Shown here piece after piece: positions 36,226 to 46,000 of a stretch of DNA of 64,000 bases (position 1 is its first letter; each line of letters opens with the position of its first letter). The notes beneath the pieces were generated by a model. The model was not told the DNA's origin. It did no database searches and worked only from the letters and a program-made list of their open reading frames with translations. The stretch is taken from positions 62,001 through 126,000 of the forward strand of contig NZ_OGTP01000015.1 of the NCBI RefSeq assembly GCF_900258035.1. Reading direction: 5' to 3'. The position numbers and the translations under genes were made by a program. Source of the stretch: Caballeronia novacaledonica. Its GTDB lineage: Bacteria; Pseudomonadota; Gammaproteobacteria; Burkholderiales; Burkholderiaceae.

Positions 36226-36789
36226 TCACTGCGCCTTGTGCTTCGCGTTCCAGTCGCGCAGCGCCTGCAGCGTGTTCGCGACATGCTGGTCGGGCGACAG
36301 GCTCGTGTACTCGTAGATGACCTTGCCGTCGGGTGCGATCACGTAGGAAACGCGATTGGCCATCGTGCTTTTCATCGGCATGGAGGCGTCGTAGGAGCGG
36401 ATGATCTTCGAGTCCGCGTCCGCCGCGACCGGAAACTTGCTGCGGCACTCGCTCACGGAGAACTTCTTCAACGTGTCGATGTTGTCATGCGACACGCCGA
36501 TCACCGTCGCGCCTTCGGCCTTGTATTGATCGACCGCTTCGGCGAATTCGTGCGCCTCGATCGTGCAGCCCTTGGTGAACGCCGCCGGGTAGAAGTACAG
36601 CACGACCGGGCCTTTCTTCAGCGCGTCGGCGAGGGAATAGTCGTACACGTTGCCGCCGAGCGACGCCTGCGCGGTGAACTCGGGCGCGGCGTCGCCGGGC
36701 TTGAGCGTCGCGCCTGCCGTGAGCGAATACGTCGTCGCCGCGATCGCCAGGGCGCCGACTGCGGCAAAGCCAGAAATCCTGCTTTTCAT
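36226..36789 (-). CDS. Exported peroxiredoxin (AhpC/TSA, BCP-like)
   Basis: This 187-residue protein has a signal peptide (about residues 1-26, ending near TAGA), then a thioredoxin-fold peroxiredoxin domain. The peroxidatic Cys is in YPAAFTKGCTIEAHEF near residue 75, the usual PxxxT(x)xC form with Ala-Ala replacing the more common residues. A second Cys in VSECRSKF near residue 113 may be the resolving residue. It should reduce peroxides in the periplasm. It lies 25 bases after the EAL-HDOD gene. Confidence 0.9.
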   Translation of the reverse strand: MKSRISGFAAVGALAIAATTYSLTAGATLKPGDAAPEFTAQASLGGNVYDYSLADALKKGPVVLYFYPAAFTKGCTIEAHEFAEAVDQYKAEGATVIGVSHDNIDTLKKFSVSECRSKFPVAADADSKIIRSYDASMPMKSTMANRVSYVIAPDGKVIYEYTSLSPDQHVANTLQALRDWNAKHKAQ

Positions 36790-36814
36790 GCTCGCTCCTT
36801 TGGATGATCTCGTT

Positions 36815-38113
36815 CTACGCGTCGTCCGCGCCCTGATCCATGCGATGTCCGGCGAACCACGCCGCCGCGTCGAACTGCAATTTCGCGAGCACGACGGGCG
36901 TGAGCGCGTCGAGCGACGGCTGCGCGTGGCGGCTCGCGTCGATCGCGGAGCCGTCGCCCCGCTCCGCCGCCAGCGCGATGCCGAGCAGCGCGCCGAGCGA
37001 CCCTTCGCCCGCGAGAATCGCGCCGCGAATTTCCGCCGCCAGATGGAGCTTATCGAGAATTTCCGCCGGCTGCATGTCGAGCACGACATGCACGAGCGAG
37101 AAGATGCCGGTCATGAACGCGGCATCGGAGAAGGCTTCGTCGGCGGGACGCAGCGTCTCGGCCGCGAGTTCCAGGAAACGCGCACGTGTGCCGACGAGCT
37201 GCAGCAGCGGGTCCGAGCGCCACGGCAGGCCGCTGCCGTCCGCGTAGAGCAGCAATTGCGTCCAGCGCATGAGCTGGCGCGTGCCGGTCGCCGCGATCGC
37301 CTCGCGCAGCGACGACACGCGCCGCCCGCGCGTCTGCGCACTCGAATTGGCGAGGCGCATCAACTGCACGACGATGTCCGGATTGCGCTTCAATTCCGCT
37401 TCCAGCTCGCGCATGCCCGGCTCGCCGGCGAGCACGGTCATGAGGCGCAACAGCGAGCCGCGCGCGGGGCTGGCGCGACGCGCGGACAGCACCTGCGGCC
37501 GCGCGAAGAAATAGCCCTGGAAGAGATCGAAGCCGAGCTTCTTCGCTTGTCTGAAATCGTCGGGCGTCTCGACCTTCTCCGCCACCAGCAGCTTGCCGCG
37601 CCGTTTCACCGTTGCCGCGAGTTCCGGCAGATGGCCATGATCCGCCGCCAGAAAATCGACCTTGACGATATCCACCGACGGCAGCGCGGCGAGCAGCGCG
37701 TCGTCGAGCCGCACGACGTCGTCGAGCGCGAAGCGAAAGCCCGCGTTGCGCAACTGCGCGCAGCGCTTGAAGAGCGTGTCGTCGAAGGTGATGTTTTCCA
37801 GCAGCTCCAGCACGAAGCGCTCGGGCTGCATGATGTGGACGATGTCGTCGAACAGCAGCTCGCGGCTCATGTTCACGTAGCCCGGATGCGGCCCGAGCAC
37901 CGCCGGCACGCCGATCTCGCCGATCGTGCGCGCGACGACATGCGCGGTCGCCTGCACGTCGTCGTGGATGCGCGCGCGATTGTCCGGGCTGTCGCGAAAG
38001 AGCAGTTCGTAGGCGACCAGCACGCCGTCGCCATCCAGGATCGGCTGGCGTCCGACGTACACGCTTTGCCCGCGCCTGGAAGGCGCCGCGCGCTTCAGGA
38101 AGGAATCGGGCAT
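36815..38113 (-). CDS. EAL-HDOD (YuxH-type) signalling protein, degenerate EAL domain
   Basis: This 432-residue protein has an EAL-like domain (about residues 18-210) and an HDOD domain (about 215-410). The signature EAL is replaced by ELL in AYELLFRD. The loop normally DDFGTGYSS reads LDDVVRLDD, although VKVDF and QGYFFARP remain. Loss of these catalytic residues suggests that it does not hydrolyse c-di-GMP and may act by binding or scaffolding. It is co-directional with a periplasmic peroxiredoxin 25 bases downstream, an unusual pairing. Confidence 0.9.
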   Translation of the reverse strand: MPDSFLKRAAPSRRGQSVYVGRQPILDGDGVLVAYELLFRDSPDNRARIHDDVQATAHVVARTIGEIGVPAVLGPHPGYVNMSRELLFDDIVHIMQPERFVLELLENITFDDTLFKRCAQLRNAGFRFALDDVVRLDDALLAALPSVDIVKVDFLAADHGHLPELAATVKRRGKLLVAEKVETPDDFRQAKKLGFDLFQGYFFARPQVLSARRASPARGSLLRLMTVLAGEPGMRELEAELKRNPDIVVQLMRLANSSAQTRGRRVSSLREAIAATGTRQLMRWTQLLLYADGSGLPWRSDPLLQLVGTRARFLELAAETLRPADEAFSDAAFMTGIFSLVHVVLDMQPAEILDKLHLAAEIRGAILAGEGSLGALLGIALAAERGDGSAIDASRHAQPSLDALTPVVLAKLQFDAAAWFAGHRMDQGADDA

Positions 38114-38561
38114 GACGAGGCGCGCCTCGGCGCGATGAGGCTTTGCTCGAAGGCCGGCTCGAGCGTGGTGGCGTTGACGCAGGCCGGCAGCACATTGAAT
38201 TCGATCATGGGGCGAACGAGTCGAACGGAATTCGGGTGGTCAGCAGCGCGACGAAGGCCCGGCATCGATCGCGACTCGCGGGAAATCGTTCTAGCTGGAA
38301 ACGCGCCACTGTAACCGAATTCACCTGACGAGATGACATGAATCCTCATATCGACAATTCCTGGACAATCTTGATCCCTTACCGCGATTGTTGCACCTGC
38401 GTGACCGGTTAAAGAAATCGCTGACCAAGCCGATAACTCGCCTGATAGAGCGTGCCGCGCGCGTTGCGGCACGTCCCGGCCGGAACCCGCGAAACGCGGC
38501 GTTTCGCGCGCCGCCGTTCGTCCGACGAGGGCGGACGCAGCCGCCAGAACCCTACGAGACC
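38114..38561. other. Divergent intergenic region between two signalling genes
   Basis: This 448-base gap holds no gene I can support and no convincing sigma-70 promoter on either strand. A 37-codon minus-strand frame (38095-38208) begins MIEFNVLPACVNA and overlaps the start of the EAL-HDOD gene; it could be an upstream ORF. On the plus strand the next gene's frame is open for 58 codons before the chosen ATG, so that gene could start earlier. Confidence 0.4.
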
Positions 38562-40424
38562 ATGCAAGCGAACCGGATCAACGTCTCCCGCCGCGCACCC
38601 TGGCGCATCGCGCTCGACGCGCTCGCGCGCGCATGGCGAAGCGCCGCGAGCGAGCGGCATGACAGCGCGCCCGAGCCGAATCCCGAGCCGGGTCCGCCGG
38701 AGCCGCCCGTCGCAACCGTCGCACCCGCTCTGGCCGGCGCGACCGAAGCCACGCTCGGCGCGGTCGATTTTCTCGCGCAGCTCGACGACGCGCTGCGCTT
38801 CCAGTATGTATCGGATGCGAGCATCGAGTTCATCGGCTATCACCGCGATTATCTGAGCATGCTGACGCTGCACGATCTCGTCGCGTCCGAAGAGGCCGAC
38901 GAGCTGCACGCGCTCGTCGCGCGGGCGCGTGCGAGCGGCAAGCTCGAATCGGCGACGCTGACCGTCGTGAAGTCGCTCACCTATCCGATCTGCGTCGAGC
39001 TGCGGCTCGTATCGACGGCTGCGCGCGGCGCGCCCGGCTTCGCGGTCGCCGCGTTCGACGTGACGCACTGGCGCGAACGCGAGGCGTCGCTCACGCACGC
39101 GCTCAATCACGACGCGCTCACGGGCCTCGACAACCTCGTCGCGCTGAAGGCGGCGATCGGCGCCGCGCAGGACGAAGCCGAACTGATGCGCACGCATGCC
39201 GGGCTCGTGCTGCTCGACATCGACGATTATCAGCGCATCAACCGCGCGCTCGGCTACGACGCCGGCGACGAACTCCTGCGCGAGACCGCGCGCCGCATCC
39301 AGCACACGGCCGGGCATGGCGAACGCGTCGCGCGCGTGGCCGGCGACGAATTCGCCGTGCTGCTGCCCGCCGGCACCACGGCGGAACTCGCCGAAAGTCT
39401 CGGGCGGCGCCTGCTCACCGCGATCGCGCAGCCGTACCGGCATCGCGGGCAGCACACGCATTTGTCGGCGAGCGTGGGCGTCGCGCTGTATCCGGATCAG
39501 AGCGGCAAGAACGCGAAAAGCGGTGCGCAGACGAGTCTTCTGCGCATGGCCGATCAGGCGCTCGCGCAGGCGAAGGAATCGGGCGGCAACGCCCTCGTCT
39601 TCCACACGATCGACGACAACCCTGCCGACGCCGAGCGTCTGAAGCTCGAAGCCGATCTGTACGAAGCCGTGCGCAACGGCGAGTTCTCGCTCTTCTTCCA
39701 GCCGATCACGAAGATCCGCACGGGCGCGGTGGTCGGGGTGGAAGCGCTGATGCGCTGGAATCATCCCGTGCACGGGCTCGTGCCGCCATCGACGTTCATT
39801 CCGCTCGCGGAATCGATCGGCCTCATCAACTATCTGGGCAACTGGGTGCTGAAGGCCGCGTGCATGCAGATCACGCAGTGGGATGCGATCGGCATCCGGC
39901 TCGATTACGTGTCGGTGAACGTGTCGCCGCAGCAGTTCCGCGACAAGCGCTTCACGGCGGCGGTGAAGGAAGCGCTCGCGCTCACCGGCATCGACGCGCG
40001 CCGGCTCGTGTTCGAGATCACCGAAAGCCTCCTGATGCACGACCCGGAAGAAGCGACGCGCCTTCTGGAAGCGCTGACGTCGGTCGGCATCCGCTTCGCC
40101 GTCGACGATTTCGGCACCGGTTATTCGAGCCTCGCCTATTTGCAACGTTTTCCGCTCTCGAAGCTCAAGATCGACCGCAGCTTTGTCGAGAACCTGATTA
40201 CGTCCCGCAACAACCGCGCGATCGTGAGCGCGGTCGTGGGGCTCGCGCAATCGCTCGGGCTGGAACTGGTTGCCGAAGGGGTCGAGACGGAGGCGCAGCG
40301 CGATTTGCTGGCCGACCTCGGTTGCGATCACATTCAGGGCTGGCTTATCAGCCACGCGTTGCCGTCGGACGAGCTGGCGCGCTCGTTCCAGTCGAATTCG
40401 CTCGTGCTGCACGAGTCATTTTGA
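38562..40424 (+). CDS. PAS-GGDEF-EAL cyclic-di-GMP signalling protein
   Basis: This 620-residue soluble protein has a Pro/Ala-rich N-terminus and a PAS-like domain (about residues 65-170). The GGDEF domain follows with its motif as AGDEF near residue 260, a substitution found in active cyclases. The EAL domain begins EALMRWNHP near residue 393, with ITESLLM, DDFGTGYSSLAYL near 515 and KIDRSFV intact. The EAL domain looks catalytically complete, so c-di-GMP hydrolysis is likely; cyclase activity is possible. The start may lie further upstream. Confidence 0.92.
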   Translation: MQANRINVSRRAPWRIALDALARAWRSAASERHDSAPEPNPEPGPPEPPVATVAPALAGATEATLGAVDFLAQLDDALRFQYVSDASIEFIGYHRDYLSMLTLHDLVASEEADELHALVARARASGKLESATLTVVKSLTYPICVELRLVSTAARGAPGFAVAAFDVTHWREREASLTHALNHDALTGLDNLVALKAAIGAAQDEAELMRTHAGLVLLDIDDYQRINRALGYDAGDELLRETARRIQHTAGHGERVARVAGDEFAVLLPAGTTAELAESLGRRLLTAIAQPYRHRGQHTHLSASVGVALYPDQSGKNAKSGAQTSLLRMADQALAQAKESGGNALVFHTIDDNPADAERLKLEADLYEAVRNGEFSLFFQPITKIRTGAVVGVEALMRWNHPVHGLVPPSTFIPLAESIGLINYLGNWVLKAACMQITQWDAIGIRLDYVSVNVSPQQFRDKRFTAAVKEALALTGIDARRLVFEITESLLMHDPEEATRLLEALTSVGIRFAVDDFGTGYSSLAYLQRFPLSKLKIDRSFVENLITSRNNRAIVSAVVGLAQSLGLELVAEGVETEAQRDLLADLGCDHIQGWLISHALPSDELARSFQSNSLVLHESF

Positions 40425-40566
40425 GTGGACAGTTGTTCGTGTTCTAATCGAAGGACACGCCGTAACTCCCTAATAACGTGTACATTTCGTTGTCGGGGTG
40501 GATTGAATCTGCTGGACCGCCTCGGGTTAGCCGTCGCGTAACGAGCAAGGCTTCTTACTTTTAGCA

Positions 40567-42039
40567 ATGGCACGCACCAAGGCCGAACTACTGGACAAGC
40601 TGTGGGCGCGCATGAGCGAGCGCGGGGACTTCCCCATGCTATCTCAGGCGCTGCGCACCACTGTGTCCGCGATGAACGACAACGACCTCGACTTCACGTC
40701 GCTCGTGCATGTCGTGCTGTCGGACGTCGGCCTCACGCAGAAGGTGCTGCGCCTCGCCAATTCGGCGATGTACATCGCGTTCGGCGGCAACATCACCACG
40801 GTCACGCGCGCGCTGATGGTGCTCGGCATGGACGCGGTCGGCCATCTCGTCGTCGGACTGAAGCTCGTCGATCACTTTCATCAGAGCGCGCCGCGCCGCA
40901 TCGACGCGAAACTCGAACTGAACCGCACCCTGCTCTCGGGCGCGGTCGCGCGGCAGCTCACCGAGCACAAGGACCTGCGTTCCGCCGAGGAAGCGGTCGT
41001 CTGCACGCTGATGCGGCAAATCGGCAAGCTGCTCGTCGCGTTCTATCTCGAACACGAGTGGGATCAGTTGCGGCGCAAGGCGGCGTCGGAAAACATTCCG
41101 GACAGCGAGGCGTGCGCCGCGCTGCTCGGCGTCACGTTCGACGAAATCGGCCTCGAAGCGGCGGACCGCTGGCGTCTGCCCGAGACCATCCGCGAGGGCA
41201 TGCGCGCGACCGACCCGAACGCGCCCGTCGACGAAACCGTGCCGAAGCACGTGCGCTGGCTGCGCGCCATTTCCAACTATTCGACCGAAGTCGCCGACGC
41301 GCTCACCGCGCAGAGCACGGACGCGGAAAATCGCGAGTCGGTGCTGTTCGATATCGCGAGCCGCTACAGCGACCCGCTCAAGACCGACGCCGACACGCTC
41401 ACCGCAATGAGCCTCGCGCTCGCGAACGAGGAAGCGAGCGACGGCGTGATCCGCGAGATCTCCGAACTGCAGGCGAACGCCGACGCCATGGCGCGCGCGA
41501 AGGTATCGGCGGAAGCGCGCATCGGCGCGAGCGTCGACGACTTGCGCTCGTTGCCGTCGAAAAACGCGCTCGCGCCGGCGCTTTCGCTGGCATCGGAATC
41601 GATACTGGGAAGCCTGCATCTGTCGCGCACCGTGGTGTTCGTGCGCCAGGCCAACAACGAGTTCCAGGCGCGTCTCGCGCTTGGCGCGGGCATCGAGCCC
41701 ATGCTGCCGCAACTGCGTTTCTCGGCGGATTTCCGGCCCGACGTGTTCCATCTCGCGATCACGAATCCGGTCGGCATTTTCATCGAGAACGCGCACGACG
41801 CGCGCATCGACGCGCGCCTGCCGCGCTGGTACAAGGAAACGCTCGGCGAAGCTCAGGCTTTCGTGCTGCTGCCGGTGAAATCGAACGATTCGACCGTCGC
41901 GCTGATCTACGGCGACTGGACTTCCCCGCAGCACGTACGCAAGATCTCGGCGCCCGAGATGAGCGCGCTGAACGAGCTCACGAAGGAGCTGAGCCGTTTC
42001 TTCCTCGGCGCGAACTGGAAGGAAGTCGAGCTGATCTGA
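40567..42039 (+). CDS. HDOD-GAF signalling protein
   Basis: This 490-residue soluble protein has an HDOD domain (about residues 20-225; VVLSDVGLTQKVLRLANSAMY and LMVLGMDAVGHLVVGL are typical), a helical linker, and a C-terminal GAF-like domain (about 330-485). HDOD domains are non-catalytic relatives of HD hydrolases used in motility and virulence signalling. It follows the PAS-GGDEF-EAL gene by 142 bases on the same strand, and another HDOD protein lies just upstream, so three related signalling proteins are grouped here. Confidence 0.87.
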   Translation: MARTKAELLDKLWARMSERGDFPMLSQALRTTVSAMNDNDLDFTSLVHVVLSDVGLTQKVLRLANSAMYIAFGGNITTVTRALMVLGMDAVGHLVVGLKLVDHFHQSAPRRIDAKLELNRTLLSGAVARQLTEHKDLRSAEEAVVCTLMRQIGKLLVAFYLEHEWDQLRRKAASENIPDSEACAALLGVTFDEIGLEAADRWRLPETIREGMRATDPNAPVDETVPKHVRWLRAISNYSTEVADALTAQSTDAENRESVLFDIASRYSDPLKTDADTLTAMSLALANEEASDGVIREISELQANADAMARAKVSAEARIGASVDDLRSLPSKNALAPALSLASESILGSLHLSRTVVFVRQANNEFQARLALGAGIEPMLPQLRFSADFRPDVFHLAITNPVGIFIENAHDARIDARLPRWYKETLGEAQAFVLLPVKSNDSTVALIYGDWTSPQHVRKISAPEMSALNELTKELSRFFLGANWKEVELI

Positions 42040-42065
42040 CCGGCTCCGTTCCAGCGCGCATCGTC

Positions 42066-42509
42066 TTATTCCCGCTTCAGGATCGCCACGGCCTGCTCGC
42101 CGTATCGCACGATATAGCCGCCGTGCGAGCGCTGCCATTCGAGCGCGTCCGCCTCGTTCGCAAACCAGTTCTTTTCGTGATCGTTGAACGCGCCGGCGTC
42201 GAGCCGATAGCGATCGATGATCGCGCCCGGCTGCTTGTCGATATCGGGCTTGCAGGCGTCCCAGTTCGCGTAGCCGAGTTCGATGGCGAGCATCGCGAGG
42301 AGATGCTTCAGTTGCAGATCGTCGCGGATCGCGTGCAGGTCGGCGAGACGCGCCGCGCGCGTGACGTTCGTGGCGAGCAGACGTCGCAACACGGGCATGG
42401 ACGCGCTCGTGTCGCCGTCGCGCGCATGGCGGAGCAGACGCCGCGCGTGTTCGCGCAGAAAGTCGCTATTGGAAACGGAAGAGGAGATTGGACAGGATGT
42501 TGACCACAT
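42066..42509 (-). CDS. Uncharacterised protein
   Basis: This 147-residue soluble protein has a helical N-terminal half containing ARRLLRHARDGD and LLAMLAIELGYANWDACKPD. The C-terminal segment, NWFANEADALEWQRSHGGYIV, resembles small sequences found next to glyoxalase-related domains. I cannot name a family with confidence. A clear AAAGGAA ribosome-binding site fixes the start. It converges with the HDOD gene and lies 156 bases after the chemoreceptor start region in reverse, so it may be expressed alone. Confidence 0.65.
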   Translation of the reverse strand: MWSTSCPISSSVSNSDFLREHARRLLRHARDGDTSASMPVLRRLLATNVTRAARLADLHAIRDDLQLKHLLAMLAIELGYANWDACKPDIDKQPGAIIDRYRLDAGAFNDHEKNWFANEADALEWQRSHGGYIVRYGEQAVAILKRE

Positions 42510-42665
42510 GACGTTGTTCCTTTGTTGCGCCGTTCTCGCTGCGGCTATAAAGGTTCGACGTTGCGGTTCGATCCGGAGTTGAATTCTGCGTGGCAGGTGC
42601 GTAAGACTTTTGCGAGACCGGGCGCCCTGCCGCGCCCGTCCGCGATTCTATATCGATGTGAAGCG

Positions 42666-44333
42666 TCAGGCCAACTGGAATTTGCCGACGAGCGACTTCA
42701 GCGCGCGCGCCTGATCGTCGAGCGACTGCGCCGCCGCGGCCGCTTCTTCGACGAGCGCGGCGTTCTGCTGCGTGTTCGCGTCCATCTTGGTGACGGCTTC
42801 GCCAATCGATTCGATGCCCGTCTTCTGCTCCGCCGACGCCGCCGAAATCTCGCCCATGATGTCGGTGACGCGGCGCACGGCCTTCACGACTTCCTCCATC
42901 GTCGCGCCGGCTTCCTGCGCGTAGGACGAGCCGTCCGACACGCGCGACACCGACGTGTCGATCAAGCCTTTGATCTCCTTCGCCGCCGACGACGAACGCT
43001 GCGCGAGACTGCGCACCTCGCCCGCGACGACCGCGAAGCCGCGCCCCTGCTCGCCCGCGCGCGCGGCCTCGACCGCCGCGTTCAGCGCGAGGATGTTCGT
43101 CTGGAACGCGATGCCCTCGATCACGCCGATGATGTCGCCGATACTCTTCGCGCTGGCATCGATGCGCTGCATCGTCTCCACGACGCGGCCGACGACCGCG
43201 CCGCCCTTCTCCGCGATCGCCGATGCGTTCGCGGCGAGCGTGCTCGCCTGCTTCGCGTTGTCCGCGTTCTGGCGAACCGTCGACGTGAGCTGCTCCATGC
43301 TGGCCGCGGTCTTTTCCAGCGCGACCGCCTGCTCTTCGGTCCGGCGCGACAAGTCGACGTTGCCCGTGGAAATTTCGCTCGACGCCGATGCGATCGCCTC
43401 CGCGCTCGCGGCGATATCGCCGACCGTCGACGAAAGGCCCGCCTGCATTTCGGAGAGCGCGTGCAGCATGGAGGCGTCGTCGCGGCGCTTCAGCTTGACC
43501 GGATGCGCGAGATCGCCGGACGCGATGCGCCGCGCGATGTCCTTTGCATAACCGGGCTCGCCGCCGAGCTGGCCGGCGAGACGCCGCACGACCCATTCCG
43601 AGACGACGATCGCGAGCGCGAACAGGCCGAGCGTCAGCACCGACACCATCACGAACGACGAATGGAAGATGAACGCGGCGGAATCGATCGTCGCCTTGGC
43701 CGCGGCGCCGCGGCGCGCGACGAGATCGTCGACCATCTTTTCGAGCTTGCCTGTTTCGACGAGCAGCGACACGTCCTGCGTGCCGACTTGCCAGTTCATC
43801 TGCGAGAGATCGAGCGGCTGCTCTTTCACGAGTTTCACGAAAGTCCGCAGGTTCTCGCTCCATTTCGCGAGCGCCGTGGAAAAGCGCTTTTGCTGCGCGA
43901 GCGCGTCCTGGTCGGCGTGATCGATGTACTGCGCGAGCGGCGCCTGCTCCTTTCCGATATCGGCGAGCGATTGCTCGACCTGCGCGCCGAGATCTTCGCG
44001 CTCCTTCGCGGTCGACGCGGTGAGCAACATCTTCTGCGAGCGGCTTGCGCGCAGCAGATAGCCGCGCGTTTCCTCGGCCGCGCGGCTCGCGACGTAGCCT
44101 TGCGTGTAGATGGATTCGGTCGCGCCGTTCAGACGGCTGATCTGCGTGAGCGAAATCGCGCCGATGACAAGCGTCCCGGCGAGCACGAGCCCGAACGCGA
44201 GCCTGAGCGATGCCTTGACGGACAGCGCGCGCTTCGCCGCCGCGCGCCCGTCTGCGTATTCTTCAGCCGCCGCAGCGCCGGCGTGCGCCACGAAGCCCGC
44301 GTCTTTAGCGCCGCGTAGCGAAAACAGTTTCAT
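42666..44333 (-). CDS. Methyl-accepting chemotaxis protein
   Basis: This 555-residue chemoreceptor has a cytoplasmic start of about 40 residues, TM1 (about 43-62), a helical periplasmic sensor with [14 protein letters not shown]2 (about 222-242), a HAMP region, and the long signalling helices. The hairpin tip, [21 protein letters not shown], is intact, so it should couple to CheA/CheW. It ends at GKFQLA, with no CheR-docking pentapeptide. A GGGGAT ribosome-binding site precedes the start. The ligand is not predictable. Confidence 0.95.
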   Translation of the reverse strand: MKLFSLRGAKDAGFVAHAGAAAAEEYADGRAAAKRALSVKASLRLAFGLVLAGTLVIGAISLTQISRLNGATESIYTQGYVASRAAEETRGYLLRASRSQKMLLTASTAKEREDLGAQVEQSLADIGKEQAPLAQYIDHADQDALAQQKRFSTALAKWSENLRTFVKLVKEQPLDLSQMNWQVGTQDVSLLVETGKLEKMVDDLVARRGAAAKATIDSAAFIFHSSFVMVSVLTLGLFALAIVVSEWVVRRLAGQLGGEPGYAKDIARRIASGDLAHPVKLKRRDDASMLHALSEMQAGLSSTVGDIAASAEAIASASSEISTGNVDLSRRTEEQAVALEKTAASMEQLTSTVRQNADNAKQASTLAANASAIAEKGGAVVGRVVETMQRIDASAKSIGDIIGVIEGIAFQTNILALNAAVEAARAGEQGRGFAVVAGEVRSLAQRSSSAAKEIKGLIDTSVSRVSDGSSYAQEAGATMEEVVKAVRRVTDIMGEISAASAEQKTGIESIGEAVTKMDANTQQNAALVEEAAAAAQSLDDQARALKSLVGKFQLA

Positions 44334-44672
44334 CGATCGATCCCCGATTTAATCTGCGGACTTGGCCGTCGTGCGGCGAGTCCTGGTCTGGTCTCCCCAC
44401 CGGAATACGGCAGGTTTGTCGGCTTTCTTGAGCCTTTTATCGGAAAGCGAACGCGCGCTCGCCGGCCGCGCTTTTTATAACCGGCCAAAAATCGTTGCGT
44501 AAGACGAAACCCCGTCGCCAGCGCCCGCGATCCTGTCCGATTCGCGACAAAGCTTGGCGGGACAACGCAACGAGGACAGCCTACACTTGTCAGAAATTCA
44601 GCTTGCGCATAAATGCCGCACTGAAAAAAGACCAAAAACCGAGACGCTTCCCGCTTTCTTCTGCCATCTACT
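44334..44672. promoter_or_regulatory. Divergent promoter region between the chemoreceptor and fsr
   Basis: Minus strand, for the chemoreceptor: TTACGC (44502-44497), 17 bases, TATAAA (44479-44474). Plus strand, for fsr: TTGTCA (44587-44592), 17 bases, TAAATG (44610-44615). GCCGACAA and TCCGATAA on the minus strand (44416-44444) resemble sigma-28 -10 elements, but no TAAA stands at the required 15 bases. No ORF is supported here. Confidence 0.4.
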
Positions 44673-45929
44673 ATGCAAACCAGCATCGACAAGGGCGCTT
44701 TGTCGCCTTCCGGCGCATCGGCCGGCGCACCCGCCGCAGGTTCCGCGAGCACGGGCGCGCAACGCACCGTCTATTCCGTTCTGGGCGCGATCAGCTTCTC
44801 GCACCTTCTGAACGACATGATCCAGTCGCTGATCCTGGCGATCTATCCGATGTTCAAGAGCGAGTTCGCGCTCACGTTCGGACAGATCGGCCTCATCACG
44901 CTGGTCTATCAGGTCACGGCTTCGCTGCTGCAGCCGCTCGTCGGTTTGTACACGGACAAGCATCCGAAGCCTTACTCGCTGCCTGTCGGCATGGGCTTCA
45001 CGTTGTCGGGTTTGCTGCTGATGTCGATCGCGGGCAACTTCGGCACACTGCTGATCGCGGCGGCGCTGGTCGGCTGCGGATCGTCGGTGTTTCATCCGGA
45101 GTCGTCGCGGGTCGCGCGCATGGCGTCGGGTGGTCGGCATGGGCTCGCGCAGTCGCTGTTTCAGGTCGGCGGCAATGCGGGCGCGTCGCTCGGGCCGCTG
45201 CTCGCCGCGCTGATCGTCATTCCGCACGGGCAGAAGAGCATCGCGTGGTTTTCGGCGGCGGCGCTCGTCGCCATGTTCGTGCTGGCGAATATCGGTCGCT
45301 GGTACAAGCGTCATCCGGCGACGAAGAAGGGCCGCAAGCAGGTCGTGCATGCGACGCTTCCACGCAACAAGGTCGTCATGGCGATGAGCGTGCTCGTGCT
45401 GCTCGTGTTCTCCAAATACTTCTATCTCGCGAGCATCACCAGCTACTTCACGTTCTATCTGATCAGCAAGTTCGGGCTGTCCGTGCAAGCCGCGCAGATT
45501 CACCTGTTCGTATTCCTCGCGGCGGTGGCGGCGGGCACGATCATCGGCGGGCCGGTCGGCGACAAGGTCGGGCGCAAGGCGGTGATCTGGGTGTCGATTC
45601 TCGGCGTCGCGCCGTTCACGCTCCTGATGCCTTACGTGAATCTGTTCTGGACCGGCGTGTTGTCGGTGATCATCGGGCTCGTGCTGGCGTCGGCGTTCTC
45701 CGCGATCCTCGTGTATGCGCAGGAGCTGATTCCGGGCAAGGTCGGCATGGTCGCGGGCCTGTTCTTCGGCTTCGCGTTCGGAATGGGCGGAGTCGGCGCG
45801 GCGGTGCTCGGCCATCTCGCCGATGCCACCAGCATCGATTACGTGTACAAGGTTTGCGCCTTCCTGCCGCTGCTCGGCGTGCTGACGGTATTGCTGCCGA
45901 AGACGCACGAGGCGCACGCGAAAGGCTGA
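44673..45929 (+). CDS. fsr: MFS efflux transporter of the fosmidomycin-resistance (Fsr) family
   Basis: This 418-residue protein has twelve predicted transmembrane helices after a Ala/Ser-rich N-terminus. The Fsr pattern includes FSHLLNDMIQSLILAIYPMF near residue 44, and LYTDKHPKP and FHPESSRVARMASGGRHGLAQS near residue 146. E. coli Fsr exports fosmidomycin. The natural substrate of this copy is unknown. It stands alone, divergent from the chemoreceptor and convergent with prpE. Confidence 0.93.
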   Translation: MQTSIDKGALSPSGASAGAPAAGSASTGAQRTVYSVLGAISFSHLLNDMIQSLILAIYPMFKSEFALTFGQIGLITLVYQVTASLLQPLVGLYTDKHPKPYSLPVGMGFTLSGLLLMSIAGNFGTLLIAAALVGCGSSVFHPESSRVARMASGGRHGLAQSLFQVGGNAGASLGPLLAALIVIPHGQKSIAWFSAAALVAMFVLANIGRWYKRHPATKKGRKQVVHATLPRNKVVMAMSVLVLLVFSKYFYLASITSYFTFYLISKFGLSVQAAQIHLFVFLAAVAAGTIIGGPVGDKVGRKAVIWVSILGVAPFTLLMPYVNLFWTGVLSVIIGLVLASAFSAILVYAQELIPGKVGMVAGLFFGFAFGMGGVGAAVLGHLADATSIDYVYKVCAFLPLLGVLTVLLPKTHEAHAKG

Positions 45930-45947
45930 TCGCACGACGTGATGCAC

Positions 45948-45987
45948 GACGGCGGGCGCGCCGGTCTTTGCGGACCGCGCGCCCGTC
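45948..45987. terminator. GC-rich hairpin between convergent fsr and prpE
   Basis: Arms containing GGGCGCGC and GCGCGCCC, extended by GGTC and GACC around a six-base loop, form a strong but imperfect hairpin. No T-run follows, so intrinsic termination is uncertain. Confidence 0.4.
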
Positions 45988-46000
45988 GCGTTTCAGGCAG

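Noticed and set aside
38095..38208. A 37-codon minus-strand ORF overlapping the start of the EAL-HDOD gene
   Set aside because: No ribosome-binding site, no promoter and no recognisable sequence; kept only as a remark in the intergenic entry.
44416..44444. GCCGACAA and TCCGATAA as possible sigma-28 promoters for the chemoreceptor
   Set aside because: Neither has a TAAA element at the required 15-base spacing (the nearest is 12), and a better sigma-70 pair with 17-base spacing lies upstream.
45948..45987. Considered as a mobile-element end or attachment site
   Set aside because: No target-site duplication, transposase or integrase gene is nearby; a hairpin between convergent genes is explained better as a terminator.
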